DNA of 64,000 nt, taken from positions 62,001 through 126,000 of the forward strand of contig NZ_LQBD01000008.1 of the NCBI RefSeq assembly GCF_046630315.1, read 5' to 3'. The first letter of the stretch is position 1. Every line of letters begins with the position of its first letter. The translations under genes were made by a program, and so were the position numbers. This document shows, piece by piece, positions 1-9,035 of this stretch. A model generated the notes under the pieces. That model saw nothing but the letters and a program-made list of their open reading frames with translations. It made no database searches and was not told where the DNA came from. The stretch is from Brucella anthropi_A. GTDB taxonomy: Bacteria > Pseudomonadota > Alphaproteobacteria > Rhizobiales > Rhizobiaceae.

Positions 1-165
1 CGGGTAACGCGAAATCGCGATTGCCGCAAGCCCGCAAAGGCCGCAGCAGCCGGACCATCAACAGCTCCGGCAGTGTGATTTCCATGGAACATATCCATGG
101 AAATATTCCCGTTTTGTTCTTCTTCCGTCTTGGCAATTCCCGCGGGAGCACCTAAAAGAAACGCC
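1..165. other. Leader region with a palindrome
   Basis: No gene is visible here. An 11-bp perfect inverted repeat with a 5-nt loop lies at about 78-104 (arms built on TTTCCATGGA), just upstream of the first ABC exporter. It could be an operator or the end of an upstream transcript; there is no T-run after it. Confidence 0.4.
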
Positions 166-2022
166 ATGTTCAGATGGTTTGAAAAACGACTCGACGCCTA
201 TCCGGAAGAACCCCCGCGCGAACCGCCGCGCGGGCTGGTCGCCTTTTGCCTTTATTATACCCGCGGCGCCTGGCCGTGGATCATCGGCATGGCGATCTTC
301 ACCACGCTCATCGCCGTGATCGAAGTGTCGCTTTTTGCCTTCATGGGCAATATTGTCGACTGGCTGTCGCATCAGTCGCGCGAGACGTTCCTCAGCAATG
401 AAGGCTGGCGGCTGGCGCTGATCGCGGGCGTGGTTCTGGTCGGCCTGCCGGGGGTAGTGCTGATCCATTCGCTGCTCATCCACCAGACATTGCTCGGCAA
501 TTATCCGATGCGCGTGCGCTGGCTGATGCATCGTTATCTGATCCGCCAGTCGATGGCCTTTTTCCAGGACGAGTTTGCCGGGCGCATCTCGACCAAGCTG
601 ATGCAGACCGCCCTTGCCGTTCGTGAAACGGTGATGAAGCTTCTGGACGTGCTCAACTATGTCATCGTCTATTTCGCGGGCACGCTGTTCATCGCGGCAT
701 CGGCGGATCTGGTGCTGATGATCCCGTTCGCCGTCTGGCTTGTCGTCTACATCCTGCTGCTGCGGTTCTTCATTCCGCGTCTGCGCGTGATTTCGGAAAA
801 GCAGGCCGATGCGCGCTCCCTGATGACGGGGCGCATCGTCGACAGCTACACCAACATCGCGACGGTGAAGCTCTTCTCGCATTCCAGCCGCGAGGAATCC
901 TATGTTCGCGAGAGCCTCGACGGCTTTCTCGGCACCGTGTACGGGCAGATGCGCCTGGTGACGCTGTTCCATTTCACCCTCTATCTGGCGAACTGCGTCC
1001 TGCTGTTTGCGGTGGGCGCAATCGGCATCCAGCTCTGGATGAACGAGGCGATTTCGGTCGGCGCCGTTGCCGTCGGCATCGGCCTCGTGCTGCGCCTCAA
1101 CGGCATGTCGCAATGGATCATGTGGGAAATGTCGGCCCTGTTTGAGAATATCGGCACGGTGGAAGACGGAATCACCACGATTGCGCGTTCGCATGCGGTC
1201 GTGGACGTGCCCGCCGCGCCCGCCTTGGCTGTGACGAGGGGCAAGCTTGATTTCGACAGGGTCGGCTTCCATTACGGCAGGGGCAAGGGGGTTATCGAAA
1301 ACCTCACGCTCACCATAAAGCCGGGCCAGAAAGTGGGCCTGGTCGGACGATCTGGCGCGGGCAAGTCCACGCTGGTCAATCTTTTGCTGCGCTTCTACGA
1401 TCTGGAGAAGGGCCACATCCTGATCGACGGGCAGGATATTTCCAGGGTCACGCAGGATTCGCTGCGCGCCAATATCGGCATGGTGACGCAGGACACCTCG
1501 CTCCTGCATCGCTCGGTGCGTGAAAACATCATGTATGGACGCCCGGACGCGACGGAAGAGATGCTCCAGCAGGCGATCCGCCTGGCGCAGGCCGACCAGT
1601 TCATTCCGCAGCTGACGGACCCGAAGGGACGGCAGGGGCTGGATGCCCATGTCGGCGAGCGCGGCGTCAAGCTTTCCGGCGGGCAGCGCCAGCGCATCGC
1701 CATTGCGCGCGTGATGCTGAAGGATGCGCCGATCCTCATTCTGGACGAGGCCACATCGGCGCTCGATTCGGAGGTGGAGGCGGCCATTCAGGATAGTCTC
1801 AACACGCTGATGGAAGGCAAGACCGTGATCGCCATCGCGCACCGCCTTTCCACCATCGCGGCGCTCGATCGGCTGGTGGTTATGGACAAGGGACGCATCG
1901 TGGAAGACGGCACGCATGAGGAACTTGTGGCGCTCGGCGGCATTTATGCAAGTCTATGGGCCCGCCAGTCCGGCGGCTTCCTCGGTTTCGATGACAGTTC
2001 CGAGGATGCACTCGTCAATTAA
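166..2022 (+). CDS. ABC half-exporter, ATP-binding and permease in one chain (first of two)
   Basis: A 618-residue half-transporter of the type I exporter family (MsbA/HlyB-like), acting in the inner membrane. The N-terminal half has six hydrophobic segments; the C-terminal half is a complete ATPase: Walker A GRSGAGKST near residue 393, signature LSGGQ near 503, Walker B with DEATSALD near 525, and an H-loop in IAHRLSTIA. I chose ATG 166 over the longer frame from 97 because the extra 23 residues do not look like this family. The next gene is a second half-exporter 15 nt downstream, so the two probably form a heterodimer. The substrate cannot be read from the sequence. Confidence 0.9.
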   Translation: MFRWFEKRLDAYPEEPPREPPRGLVAFCLYYTRGAWPWIIGMAIFTTLIAVIEVSLFAFMGNIVDWLSHQSRETFLSNEGWRLALIAGVVLVGLPGVVLIHSLLIHQTLLGNYPMRVRWLMHRYLIRQSMAFFQDEFAGRISTKLMQTALAVRETVMKLLDVLNYVIVYFAGTLFIAASADLVLMIPFAVWLVVYILLLRFFIPRLRVISEKQADARSLMTGRIVDSYTNIATVKLFSHSSREESYVRESLDGFLGTVYGQMRLVTLFHFTLYLANCVLLFAVGAIGIQLWMNEAISVGAVAVGIGLVLRLNGMSQWIMWEMSALFENIGTVEDGITTIARSHAVVDVPAAPALAVTRGKLDFDRVGFHYGRGKGVIENLTLTIKPGQKVGLVGRSGAGKSTLVNLLLRFYDLEKGHILIDGQDISRVTQDSLRANIGMVTQDTSLLHRSVRENIMYGRPDATEEMLQQAIRLAQADQFIPQLTDPKGRQGLDAHVGERGVKLSGGQRQRIAIARVMLKDAPILILDEATSALDSEVEAAIQDSLNTLMEGKTVIAIAHRLSTIAALDRLVVMDKGRIVEDGTHEELVALGGIYASLWARQSGGFLGFDDSSEDALVN

Positions 2023-2037
2023 GGACCAAAGCCATTG

Positions 2038-3903
2038 ATGAAAGCGGTGTACAGCCTGTTCGAACGTTGGGTCGATCCCTTTCGTGAACCGGACAGGCTG
2101 AGGCCGCCTTCAACGACGCTGGGCTTCCTGTGGCATTATGCGCGGCAGGCCAAATGGCCGCTTGCCGCTTCGCTCGCCGTCGGCGGATTGCTGCCGCTGG
2201 TCGAGGCGGGCTTGTTCTATTTTACCGGCAGGCTGGTCGATATTCTGGATCAGGCGGGCAAGGGCGGCGTCGAGCGCAGCTGGTCGGCACTTTTGCAGAC
2301 GGCGGGGCCCGAACTACTGTTCATGGGCATAACCGTGCTCGTGATCCGCCTCGTCGTGACGGCGATCAACACGCTGCTGGAAGACCAGACCCTGTCGCCG
2401 GGCTTCTACAACATGATCCGCTGGCAGGCAAATTCCTATGTGCTGCGCCAGTCCTATGCCTTCTTCCAGAATGATTTTGCCGGGCGGATCGCCACCAAGG
2501 TCTGGCAGGCGGGACAGGCGGCGGGCGATCTGATCGAGAGTCTCATCCAGGTCGTCTGGTTCATGGCGATCTACAGCATCACCACGCTGTTTCTGGTCGG
2601 GCGGCTCGACTGGCGGCTGGCGGCGGCTGTGGTCCTGTGGATCATCGCCTTCGGCTTCATCGCCCGGCGTTACCTGCCGCGCATCCGCAAGAATGCCGAG
2701 GCTTCCGCCGAGGCGGGGTCGATGATCAACGGGCGTATCGTCGACAGCTATTCCAATATCCAGACGATCAAGCTCAACACCGCCGATGATGACGAGCGCT
2801 ATCTGCGCGACGGTTTCGAGCGTTATCTTGCCGCGATTTTTCCGTTCATGCGCTCGCTCACCGGGGTCCGTATTTCGCTCACGGCGCTCTCCGGCCTGAT
2901 GATCGTGACGGTCGCCGCGATTGCCATAGACCTTTGGACGCGCGATGCCATCACGGTCGGGCAGGTGTCGTTCACGCTCGGGCTTGTGCTGCGCCTCAAC
3001 ATGCTGCTTGGCCGCCTGATGATGCAGCTGAACGGCATGCTGCGCCAGCTCGGGCTGATCGAAAATTCCATGCGGCTGGTTTCCGCGCCGCTCGGCCTGG
3101 AGGACCGGCCCGGTGCAAAAACCCTCAAGGTGACGCAGGCGCGTATCGAAGTCCGCAATGTCACCTTTCACTACGGCAAGGCCGCGGGCGTTCTGGACAC
3201 TATCAACCTCACCGTGCGCGGCGGCGAGCGGATCGGTCTTGTCGGTCATTCCGGCGCGGGCAAGTCCACCCTCGTCAACCTCATATTGCGCCTCTACGAT
3301 GTCGAGAAAGGCGCGATCCTCATCGACGGACAGGATATACGCGATGTCACCCAGACATCGCTGCGCCGGGCCGTTGCGGTCGTCAGCCAGGAGACGGCCT
3401 TGCTGCACAGGTCGCTGCGCGACAACATCATGCTGGCGCGCGACGATGCCAGCGATGCGGAACTGTTGCAGGCGGCGCAACAGGCGGAAGCCGACGGGTT
3501 TATCGCCAGTCTGGAGGACTTTCAGGGGCGGCGCTCCTTCGATGCCTTTGTGGGCGAGCGCGGCGTCAAGCTTTCCGGCGGGCAGCGCCAGCGCATCGCC
3601 ATTGCGCGCGCCATTTTGAAGGATGCACCGATCCTCATTCTGGACGAGGCGACATCGGCACTCGATTCGCAGGTGGAGGCCTCCATCCAGGAGAATCTGA
3701 AACGCCTCATGGACGGAAAGACCGTGATCGCGATCGCGCATCGCCTTTCCACCATTGCCGCGCTCGATCGGTTGGTGGTGATGGATCAGGGGCGCATCGT
3801 GGAGGAAGGCACGCATGAGGCGCTGATCGCCCGCGGCGGCATCTATGCGGGACTTTGGGCCCGGCAGTCGGGCGGTTTCCTGGGGCGGAACGGCGAAAGT
3901 TGA
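2038..3903 (+). CDS. ABC half-exporter, ATP-binding and permease in one chain (second of two)
   Basis: A 621-residue paralogue of the preceding gene, in the same operon. It has a six-segment membrane half followed by an ATPase half with Walker A GHSGAGKST near residue 402, LSGGQ near 512 and DEATSALD near 534. All motifs are canonical, so both ATP sites of a heterodimer would be active. ATG 2038 follows an AAGGACC ribosome binding site; the in-frame TTG three bases earlier is less likely. The 3' half is almost the same as its neighbour at DNA level, including a 58-bp identical block (1654-1711 and 3553-3610), which points to tandem duplication with later gene conversion. Substrate unknown. 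Confidence 0.9.
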   Translation: MKAVYSLFERWVDPFREPDRLRPPSTTLGFLWHYARQAKWPLAASLAVGGLLPLVEAGLFYFTGRLVDILDQAGKGGVERSWSALLQTAGPELLFMGITVLVIRLVVTAINTLLEDQTLSPGFYNMIRWQANSYVLRQSYAFFQNDFAGRIATKVWQAGQAAGDLIESLIQVVWFMAIYSITTLFLVGRLDWRLAAAVVLWIIAFGFIARRYLPRIRKNAEASAEAGSMINGRIVDSYSNIQTIKLNTADDDERYLRDGFERYLAAIFPFMRSLTGVRISLTALSGLMIVTVAAIAIDLWTRDAITVGQVSFTLGLVLRLNMLLGRLMMQLNGMLRQLGLIENSMRLVSAPLGLEDRPGAKTLKVTQARIEVRNVTFHYGKAAGVLDTINLTVRGGERIGLVGHSGAGKSTLVNLILRLYDVEKGAILIDGQDIRDVTQTSLRRAVAVVSQETALLHRSLRDNIMLARDDASDAELLQAAQQAEADGFIASLEDFQGRRSFDAFVGERGVKLSGGQRQRIAIARAILKDAPILILDEATSALDSQVEASIQENLKRLMDGKTVIAIAHRLSTIAALDRLVVMDQGRIVEEGTHEALIARGGIYAGLWARQSGGFLGRNGES

Positions 3904-4154
3904 AAGCTTTCGGCTGTCGGCGGTGCTTTATCGCTTTGCTGAGCATTGGCTGAATTGTGCAGGCAAACCAGCCTGCGACATCGTGCCGTCATAAGGGCTT
4001 GGTGTCTGGACAAGCGTTTTTTACACGCCTAAACCGGAAACTGAAATGGAGGGAGTTTCGTCCTGTGAGCACTTGCGGGACTACTTTTGCGCAGGTGCAA
4101 AAGAGGATGAGGGGAGAGTTCAATTGAACATGCAGGTTGAAAAGGAATTGGCAC
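3904..4154 (+). promoter_or_regulatory. Leader of the petABC operon
   Basis: This 251-nt gap must hold the petABC promoter. I see a small hairpin at 3959-3976 (GCAGGC arms) but no T-run and no clear sigma-70 match. The ribosome binding site AAAGGAA at 4141-4147 precedes the GTG start of petA. Confidence 0.35.
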
Positions 4155-4718
4155 GTGAGCGCACACGACACGGCTGAGCCGACACGGCGTGATTTTCTGT
4201 ATATTGCGACGGGAATGGCCGGTGTCGTCGGAGTTGGCGGACTGGCCTGGCCGTTTATCGACCAGATGCGTCCGGACGCTTCGACACTCGCGGCTGCGTC
4301 CATCGAAGTTGATGTTTCCTCCCTCGCGGAAGGTGCATCATTGACTGTTAAATGGCGTGGCAAGCCGGTTTTCATTCGTAACCGCACGCCCAAGGAAGTC
4401 GAGGAAGCCAAGACAACCGCTCTTGGCGATCTCAAGGACCCGAATGCGCGCAATGCCAACCTTCCATCGGATGCGGAAGCAACCGACGTCGCCCGCTCGG
4501 CAGGCGAGGGCAAGGAAAACTGGCTGGTGATGATCGGCGTCTGCACCCATCTGGGTTGCGTGCCGCTCGGTGAATCCGGTTCTTTCGGTGGCTGGTTCTG
4601 CCCATGCCATGGCTCGACCTATGACACGGCCGGTCGTATCCGCAGCGGTCCGGCGCCGGAAAACATGCACATTCCGCAATATGCGTTCACTTCCGATACG
4701 GTCATCAGGATCGGCTAA
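4155..4718 (+). CDS. petA: Ubiquinol-cytochrome c reductase, Rieske iron-sulfur subunit
   Basis: 187 residues. This subunit takes an electron from ubiquinol at the Qo site of the cytochrome bc1 complex and passes it through a 2Fe-2S cluster to cytochrome c1. A twin-arginine motif (TRRDFL, residues 10-15) precedes a single membrane anchor, as expected for Tat export. The two cluster-binding loops are CTHLGC near residue 130 and CPCHGS near 149. GTG 4155 is chosen because AAAGGAA sits 7 nt upstream; an in-frame TTG at 4137 would add six residues. First gene of petABC, with 21 nt to petB. Confidence 0.96.
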   Translation: MSAHDTAEPTRRDFLYIATGMAGVVGVGGLAWPFIDQMRPDASTLAAASIEVDVSSLAEGASLTVKWRGKPVFIRNRTPKEVEEAKTTALGDLKDPNARNANLPSDAEATDVARSAGEGKENWLVMIGVCTHLGCVPLGESGSFGGWFCPCHGSTYDTAGRIRSGPAPENMHIPQYAFTSDTVIRIG

Positions 4719-4739
4719 CAGGTCTTGGGGAGAGATGAA

Positions 4740-6035
4740 ATGAGTGGTGGACACTCCACATACACGCCGAAGACCGGCATCGAAAAATGGGTGGACGAAC
4801 GGCTTCCCTTGCCGCGTCTGGTCTATGATTCCTTCGTGGCCTATCCGACGCCGCGTAACCTGAACTACATGTATACTTTCGGCGGCATTTTGAGCTTCAT
4901 GCTCATTGCGCAGATCCTGACCGGCATCGTGCTGGCCATGCATTACGCCGCCGATACGGGGCTTGCGTTCAATTCCGTCGAAAAAATCATGCGCGACGTC
5001 AATTCCGGCTGGCTCCTGCGCTACATGCACGCCAATGGCGCATCCTTCTTCTTCATCGCCGTCTATCTCCATATTGCCCGCGGTCTTTATTACGGTTCCT
5101 ACAAGGCGCCGCGCGAGCTTTTGTGGATATTGGGCGTGGTGATCTTCCTTCTCATGATGGCGACCGCCTTCATGGGCTACGTGCTGCCATGGGGCCAGAT
5201 GTCCTTCTGGGGCGCGACGGTCATCACCGGCTTCTTCACGGCCTTCCCGATCATCGGCGAGCCGATCCAGCAGCTTCTGCTCGGCGGCTTTGCGGTCGAC
5301 AATCCAACGCTCAACCGCTTCTTCTCGCTGCATTACCTGCTGCCGTTCATGATCGCGGGCGTCGTCATCCTGCACGTCTGGGCGCTGCATGTGACGGGCC
5401 AGACCAACCCGACCGGCATTGAAGTCAAATCCAAGACCGATACGCTGCCGTTCACGCCCTATGCGACCATCAAGGACGCTTTCGGCGCGCTCGTCTTCTT
5501 CGTGTTCTTTGCCTATTTCATCTTCTACATGCCGAACTTCCTCGGCCATCCGGACAACTATATCCCGGCCGATTCGCTCAAGACGCCCGCTCACATCGTG
5601 CCCGAATGGTACTTCCTGCCGTTCTACGCGATGCTGCGCGCCATCACCTTCAACATCGGCCCGATCGATTCGAAGCTCGGCGGCGTTCTGACCATGTTCG
5701 GTTCGATCGCGATCCTGTTCTTCGTGCCGTGGCTCGACACGTCGAAGGTGCGTTCGGCCGTCTATCGTCCGTGGTTCAAGCTGTTCTTCTGGCTGTTCGT
5801 CATCAACGCCATCTTCCTCGGCTGGCTGGGCTCGCGCCCGGCGGAAGGCTCCTATGTCTTCATGGCGCAGATGGGCACGCTCTACTACTTTGCCTTCTTC
5901 CTCGTCATCATGCCGGTCATCGGCCTGATCGAAACGCCGAAGCGTTTGCCGAACTCGATCACCGAGGCGGTTCTGGAGAAGAACGGCAAGGCCGAGATCG
6001 CCCCCGTGGAAATTTCCCCGGAAACCAGGGGCTGA
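4740..6035 (+). CDS. petB: Ubiquinol-cytochrome c reductase, cytochrome b subunit
   Basis: 431 residues, eight or more membrane helices. It carries the two b-type hemes and both quinone sites of the bc1 complex. The paired heme-ligand histidines lie in helices containing MHYAADTG/YMHANGAS and YLHIARGLYYG/LHVWALHVTG, and the Qo-site PEWY motif is at about residue 288. ATG 4740 follows a purine-rich GGGGAGAG site; the TTG start five codons earlier is less convincing. It is translated between petA and petC from one operon, the normal alphaproteobacterial order. Length and motifs are standard and nothing is missing. Confidence 0.97.
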   Translation: MSGGHSTYTPKTGIEKWVDERLPLPRLVYDSFVAYPTPRNLNYMYTFGGILSFMLIAQILTGIVLAMHYAADTGLAFNSVEKIMRDVNSGWLLRYMHANGASFFFIAVYLHIARGLYYGSYKAPRELLWILGVVIFLLMMATAFMGYVLPWGQMSFWGATVITGFFTAFPIIGEPIQQLLLGGFAVDNPTLNRFFSLHYLLPFMIAGVVILHVWALHVTGQTNPTGIEVKSKTDTLPFTPYATIKDAFGALVFFVFFAYFIFYMPNFLGHPDNYIPADSLKTPAHIVPEWYFLPFYAMLRAITFNIGPIDSKLGGVLTMFGSIAILFFVPWLDTSKVRSAVYRPWFKLFFWLFVINAIFLGWLGSRPAEGSYVFMAQMGTLYYFAFFLVIMPVIGLIETPKRLPNSITEAVLEKNGKAEIAPVEISPETRG

Positions 6036-6063
6036 TGCAGCGAGAGATATGAAGGACGTAACA

Positions 6064-6936
6064 ATGAAAAGCATCCTCAAGAACTTCGCTGCCTTCGGTA
6101 TCGCTCCGCTGGTCGCGCTTGGGCTGTCGATGGGCGGTGCCTTTGCGGCGGAGGGCGGCAATCCCGCCGAGCCGGAGCATTTCCCGATCCATCATCCCAA
6201 GCAGGAAAAGTGGAGCTTCGCCGGTCCGTTCGGAACCTATGACAAGGGCCAGCTCCAGCGTGGCCTGAAGGTCTACAAGGAAGTCTGCTCGGCCTGCCAT
6301 TCGATGAACCTGGTGGCCTTCCGCACGCTGGAAGACCTCGGCTACTCGCCGGAACAGGTCAAGGCGTTTGCGGCCGAATACGAGGTCGAGGACGGCCCGA
6401 ATGCGGATGGCGAAATGTTCACCCGCAAGGCGCTTCCCACGGACCACTTCCCGGCGCCTTATCCGAACGCCAATGCAGCTGCCGCCGCCAATAATGGCGC
6501 GGCTCCGCCGGACCTTTCCCTGATCGCCAAGGCGCGTGCGGTGGAGCGTGGGTTTCCGCAGTTCATCTTCGACATATTCACGCAATATGCCGAAGGCGGA
6601 CCGGACTATATCCACTCCCTGCTGACCGGCTTCGACGAGCAGCCGCCGGCAGGCATGCAGATTGCCGAAGGGACGCATTACAACCCGTATTTCATTTCGG
6701 CAAAGGCGCTCGCCATGGCGAAGCCGCTCAGCGACGAGCAGGTCACCTATGACGACGGCTCGCCGGAAACGGTTGACCAGTATGCGCGCGACGTTTCGGC
6801 TTTCCTGATGTGGACCGCCGAGCCGCATCTGGAAGACCGCAAGCGGACCGGGTTCCGGGTCATCATTTTCCTGGTCCTCTTCGCGGGGCTGGTTTATATC
6901 GCCAAGCGTTCGATCTGGTCGGATGTGAAGCACTGA
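6064..6936 (+). CDS. petC: Ubiquinol-cytochrome c reductase, cytochrome c1 subunit
   Basis: 290 residues. This periplasmic c-type cytochrome is held by a C-terminal membrane helix and accepts electrons from the Rieske protein. It has an N-terminal signal peptide ending near AFAAEGG, the heme attachment motif CSACH at residues 75-79, the likely axial methionine in LAMAKPL, and a hydrophobic C-terminal anchor (FLVLFAGLVYIAKR). I prefer ATG 6064, seven nt after AAGGAC, to the in-frame ATG at 6049. Last gene of petABC, followed by an intrinsic terminator. Confidence 0.96.
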   Translation: MKSILKNFAAFGIAPLVALGLSMGGAFAAEGGNPAEPEHFPIHHPKQEKWSFAGPFGTYDKGQLQRGLKVYKEVCSACHSMNLVAFRTLEDLGYSPEQVKAFAAEYEVEDGPNADGEMFTRKALPTDHFPAPYPNANAAAAANNGAAPPDLSLIAKARAVERGFPQFIFDIFTQYAEGGPDYIHSLLTGFDEQPPAGMQIAEGTHYNPYFISAKALAMAKPLSDEQVTYDDGSPETVDQYARDVSAFLMWTAEPHLEDRKRTGFRVIIFLVLFAGLVYIAKRSIWSDVKH

Positions 6937-6962
6937 CGGTCAATCAACCGGAATTGAAGAAT

Positions 6963-6986
6963 GGGCGCCGCGGGCGCCCTTTTTTT
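6963..6986 (+). terminator. Terminator of petABC
   Basis: A 7-bp GC stem (GGGCGCC / GGCGCCC) with a GCG loop is followed by seven T residues, 26 nt after the petC stop. Confidence 0.9.
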
Positions 6987-7182
6987 GTGCTATGACTGAA
7001 AAGGGCAAAGCTTCGTTGTCGCCATAATTTTGCCATGAAAAGAACGGTGCGTCGCCACAATGTTTGTGGCACAAACGGGCGGTTTTCTTTGCAATATGCA
7101 CATTTGAAGGTGTAAAGGGGCTTTGCCCCGACTTTGCCTTGATGAGTTTGACCGGCCCGCAGGCCGCCTGAAAGGATGGAAA
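6987..7182 (+). promoter_or_regulatory. Upstream region of apt
   Basis: The gap holds a hairpin at 7054-7070 (GCCACAA, TGT loop, TTGTGGC) and then the AAAGGA ribosome binding site at 7171-7176. No confident promoter hexamers were picked. Confidence 0.35.
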
Positions 7183-7728
7183 ATGGAATCCGGATTTAAA
7201 GCCAGTTTGAAGGATGCGATCCGCACCATTCCGGACTATCCGAAGCCGGGCGTCCAGTTCCGGGATGTGACGACGCTGATGGGCGATGCACAGGCCTTTC
7301 GCCGCTCGGTCGATGAACTGGTCTATCCCTATGCGGGCAACAAGGTCGACAAGGTGGCCGGCATCGAGGCGCGCGGCTTCATTCTCGGCGGCGCCATCGC
7401 GCACCAGCTATCGGCAGGTTTCGTGCCGATCCGCAAGAAGGGCAAGCTGCCGCGCGATACGGTGCGCATCGCCTACAGCCTGGAATACGGCATCGATGAA
7501 ATGGAAATGCACCGCGACGCGATTGAAAAGGGCGAGCGGATCATTCTGGTGGACGACCTGATCGCGACCGGCGGAACGGCGGAAGCGGCGGCGAAGCTTC
7601 TGCTCCAGATGGGCGCGGATATTGTCGCGGCCTGCTTCATCATCGATCTGCCGGACCTTGGCGGGCGCAAGAAGCTCGAAGCGCTTGGCGTGCCGGTTCG
7701 CACGCTTGTCGCTTTTGAAGGCGACTGA
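7183..7728 (+). CDS. apt: Adenine phosphoribosyltransferase
   Basis: 181 residues. The enzyme joins adenine to PRPP to make AMP in purine salvage, in the cytosol. The PRPP-binding loop is visible as IILVDDLIATGGT, and the N-terminal part (IRTIPDYPKPGVQFRDVT) is typical of Apt. ATG 7183 is chosen over the frame opening at 7123 because family members begin close to this point and AAAGGA lies just upstream. It is a single gene between petABC and two convergent MaoC-type genes. prs, which supplies its PRPP substrate, is 8 kb away in this window. Confidence 0.95.
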   Translation: MESGFKASLKDAIRTIPDYPKPGVQFRDVTTLMGDAQAFRRSVDELVYPYAGNKVDKVAGIEARGFILGGAIAHQLSAGFVPIRKKGKLPRDTVRIAYSLEYGIDEMEMHRDAIEKGERIILVDDLIATGGTAEAAAKLLLQMGADIVAACFIIDLPDLGGRKKLEALGVPVRTLVAFEGD

Positions 7729-7737
7729 GAATACGAA

Positions 7738-7764
7738 AAAGCCCGGATCGCTCCGAGCTTTGTT
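7738..7764. terminator. Terminator between apt and the convergent MaoC gene
   Basis: An imperfect stem (AAAGCCCGGA / TCCGAGCTTT, loop TCGC) is followed by TTTGTTGTTT. It lies between the converging stop codons and could serve both strands. Confidence 0.65.
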
Positions 7765-7767
7765 GTT

Positions 7768-8250
7768 TCAGGCATCGGCCTTTGGCGGCAGCTTCACCAT
7801 CGCCGCATTGTCGAAGGACAGCACCTCTTCGCCATTCTGGTTGTGGGCGCTTGTCGTCATGGTCAGCATCGACCAGCCGGGGCGCGAAGCGAGCGGACGA
7901 ATGGCATGGACCACGCGCCTGTAGGTGATCGTATCCCCGGCATAGACGGGTTTTGGCCATTTGAGGTTCTCGAAACCGGGCGAGGGGCCGAATGTCGGCG
8001 GCGTCTCACCGCGTTTCAGCGCGTCCTTGGTCGCCTGGACGATGGAGGCGACATTGAGCTTCATGAACACCGCCGTCGTATGCCAGCCGGACGCGCACAG
8101 GCCGCCAAAGACGCTTTCCTTTGCCGCTTCGGCATCCAGATGGAACGGCTGCGGATCATATTTCCGGGCGAAATCGATGATCTCCTCGGCGGTGAACCTA
8201 TAGCTGCCGATGATGAGATTTTTCCCGAGATTTTCTTCCAGATAACTCAT
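7768..8250 (-). CDS. MaoC-like hot-dog dehydratase/hydratase (second of pair)
   Basis: 160 residues, a single hot-dog fold of the MaoC/(R)-enoyl-CoA hydratase family. The active-site pattern of Asp and His five residues apart is present in the hydratase loop RKYDPQPFHLD. Its start overlaps the stop of the neighbouring paralogue by four nt, so they are translationally coupled and may form a two-subunit hydratase. The acyl-CoA substrate is not evident. Both lie apart from any fatty-acid or polyhydroxyalkanoate genes in this window. Confidence 0.85.
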   Translation of the reverse strand: MSYLEENLGKNLIIGSYRFTAEEIIDFARKYDPQPFHLDAEAAKESVFGGLCASGWHTTAVFMKLNVASIVQATKDALKRGETPPTFGPSPGFENLKWPKPVYAGDTITYRRVVHAIRPLASRPGWSMLTMTTSAHNQNGEEVLSFDNAAMVKLPPKADA

Positions 8251-8732
8251 GCGGCATCTCCCGCCGTTGCATCATGGTCGCGGCGCAGCATCATGCACGG
8301 ATGCTGCATTTCGCAGACGCTTTCGCCGCGCTGATTGAACAGCTCGTGATGAAAGGTGACTAAGCCTATGGAGGGGCGCGATCTGGAAATGCGCTTGTCC
8401 TTGATGGTGGTCACGCCGTTCAGCGTATCGCCCGCCAGAACGGGGCGCTTCCAGCGTGTGAATTCGACGCCGGGGCCGCCCTGCGAGGTGGAGTTGGTCA
8501 GATAGGCGTCGCAGACCATGCGCATGATGAGCGAGGCTGTCTGCCAGCCCGAGGCGGCAAGCCCGCCCAGCACGCTCGCCTTGCCCGCTTCCTCATCGAG
8601 ATGGAATGGCTGCGGATCGAATTGGCTCGCAAATTCGATGATTTGTTCCTTGCTGATCGTATGAGGACCGAAGGGAAGGGTCATTCCCGGCTCCATATCC
8701 TCATAGGCATATTTCGGCAGAGGCTTGCTCAC
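8247..8732 (-). CDS. MaoC-like hot-dog dehydratase/hydratase (first of pair)
   Basis: 161 residues, a paralogue of the following gene with the same hydratase loop (SQFDPQPFHLDEEAG) carrying the catalytic Asp and His. It is the first gene of a two-gene operon, with a 4-nt overlap to its partner. Pairs like this are known in bacteria as fused or heteromeric (R)-specific hydratases, but the specific reaction here is inferred only. The region upstream contains a 120-bp inverted repeat. Confidence 0.85.
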   Translation of the reverse strand: MSKPLPKYAYEDMEPGMTLPFGPHTISKEQIIEFASQFDPQPFHLDEEAGKASVLGGLAASGWQTASLIMRMVCDAYLTNSTSQGGPGVEFTRWKRPVLAGDTLNGVTTIKDKRISRSRPSIGLVTFHHELFNQRGESVCEMQHPCMMLRRDHDATAGDAA

Positions 8733-8763
8733 CCTGGGTCTCCTCCCTGTCCACTACGATAGC

Positions 8764-8883
8764 CCCTCATCCTGAGGAGGTTCCCGAGCTTGCGAGGGAG
8801 CCGTCTCGAAGGGCGAGGGCAGGCACTGTGCGTTTTCCCCGACCCTTCGAGACGCCGTTTTCAACGGCTCCTCAGGGTGAGGG
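8764..8883. repeat. 120-bp imperfect inverted repeat (small palindromic element)
   Basis: The ends are CCCTCATCCTGAGGAG (8764-8779) and CTCCTCAGGGTGAGGG (8868-8883), with inner arms around CCGTCTCGAAGGG and CCCTTCGAGACG. It looks like a non-coding, MITE-like dispersed palindrome. It fills much of the 303-nt gap between the MaoC pair and ychF; the rest shows no gene. Confidence 0.7.
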
Positions 8884-9035
8884 AAAAGAAAGCGTCGAGA
8901 GCATAGGTGACTCCTCCCGGAATCAAAACTCTCCAGAGCAATTCCGGTTAACAGGGAATCGCAGAACTATTTTATCTGTTTGCTTATACGCTTTATCCAG
9001 GCGCGAAATCAGTTCACAATGTTGGAATATCTGCT

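Noticed and set aside
58..1917. A 619-codon open frame antisense to the first ABC exporter
   Set aside because: A shadow frame; the exporter on the plus strand has all ATPase motifs.
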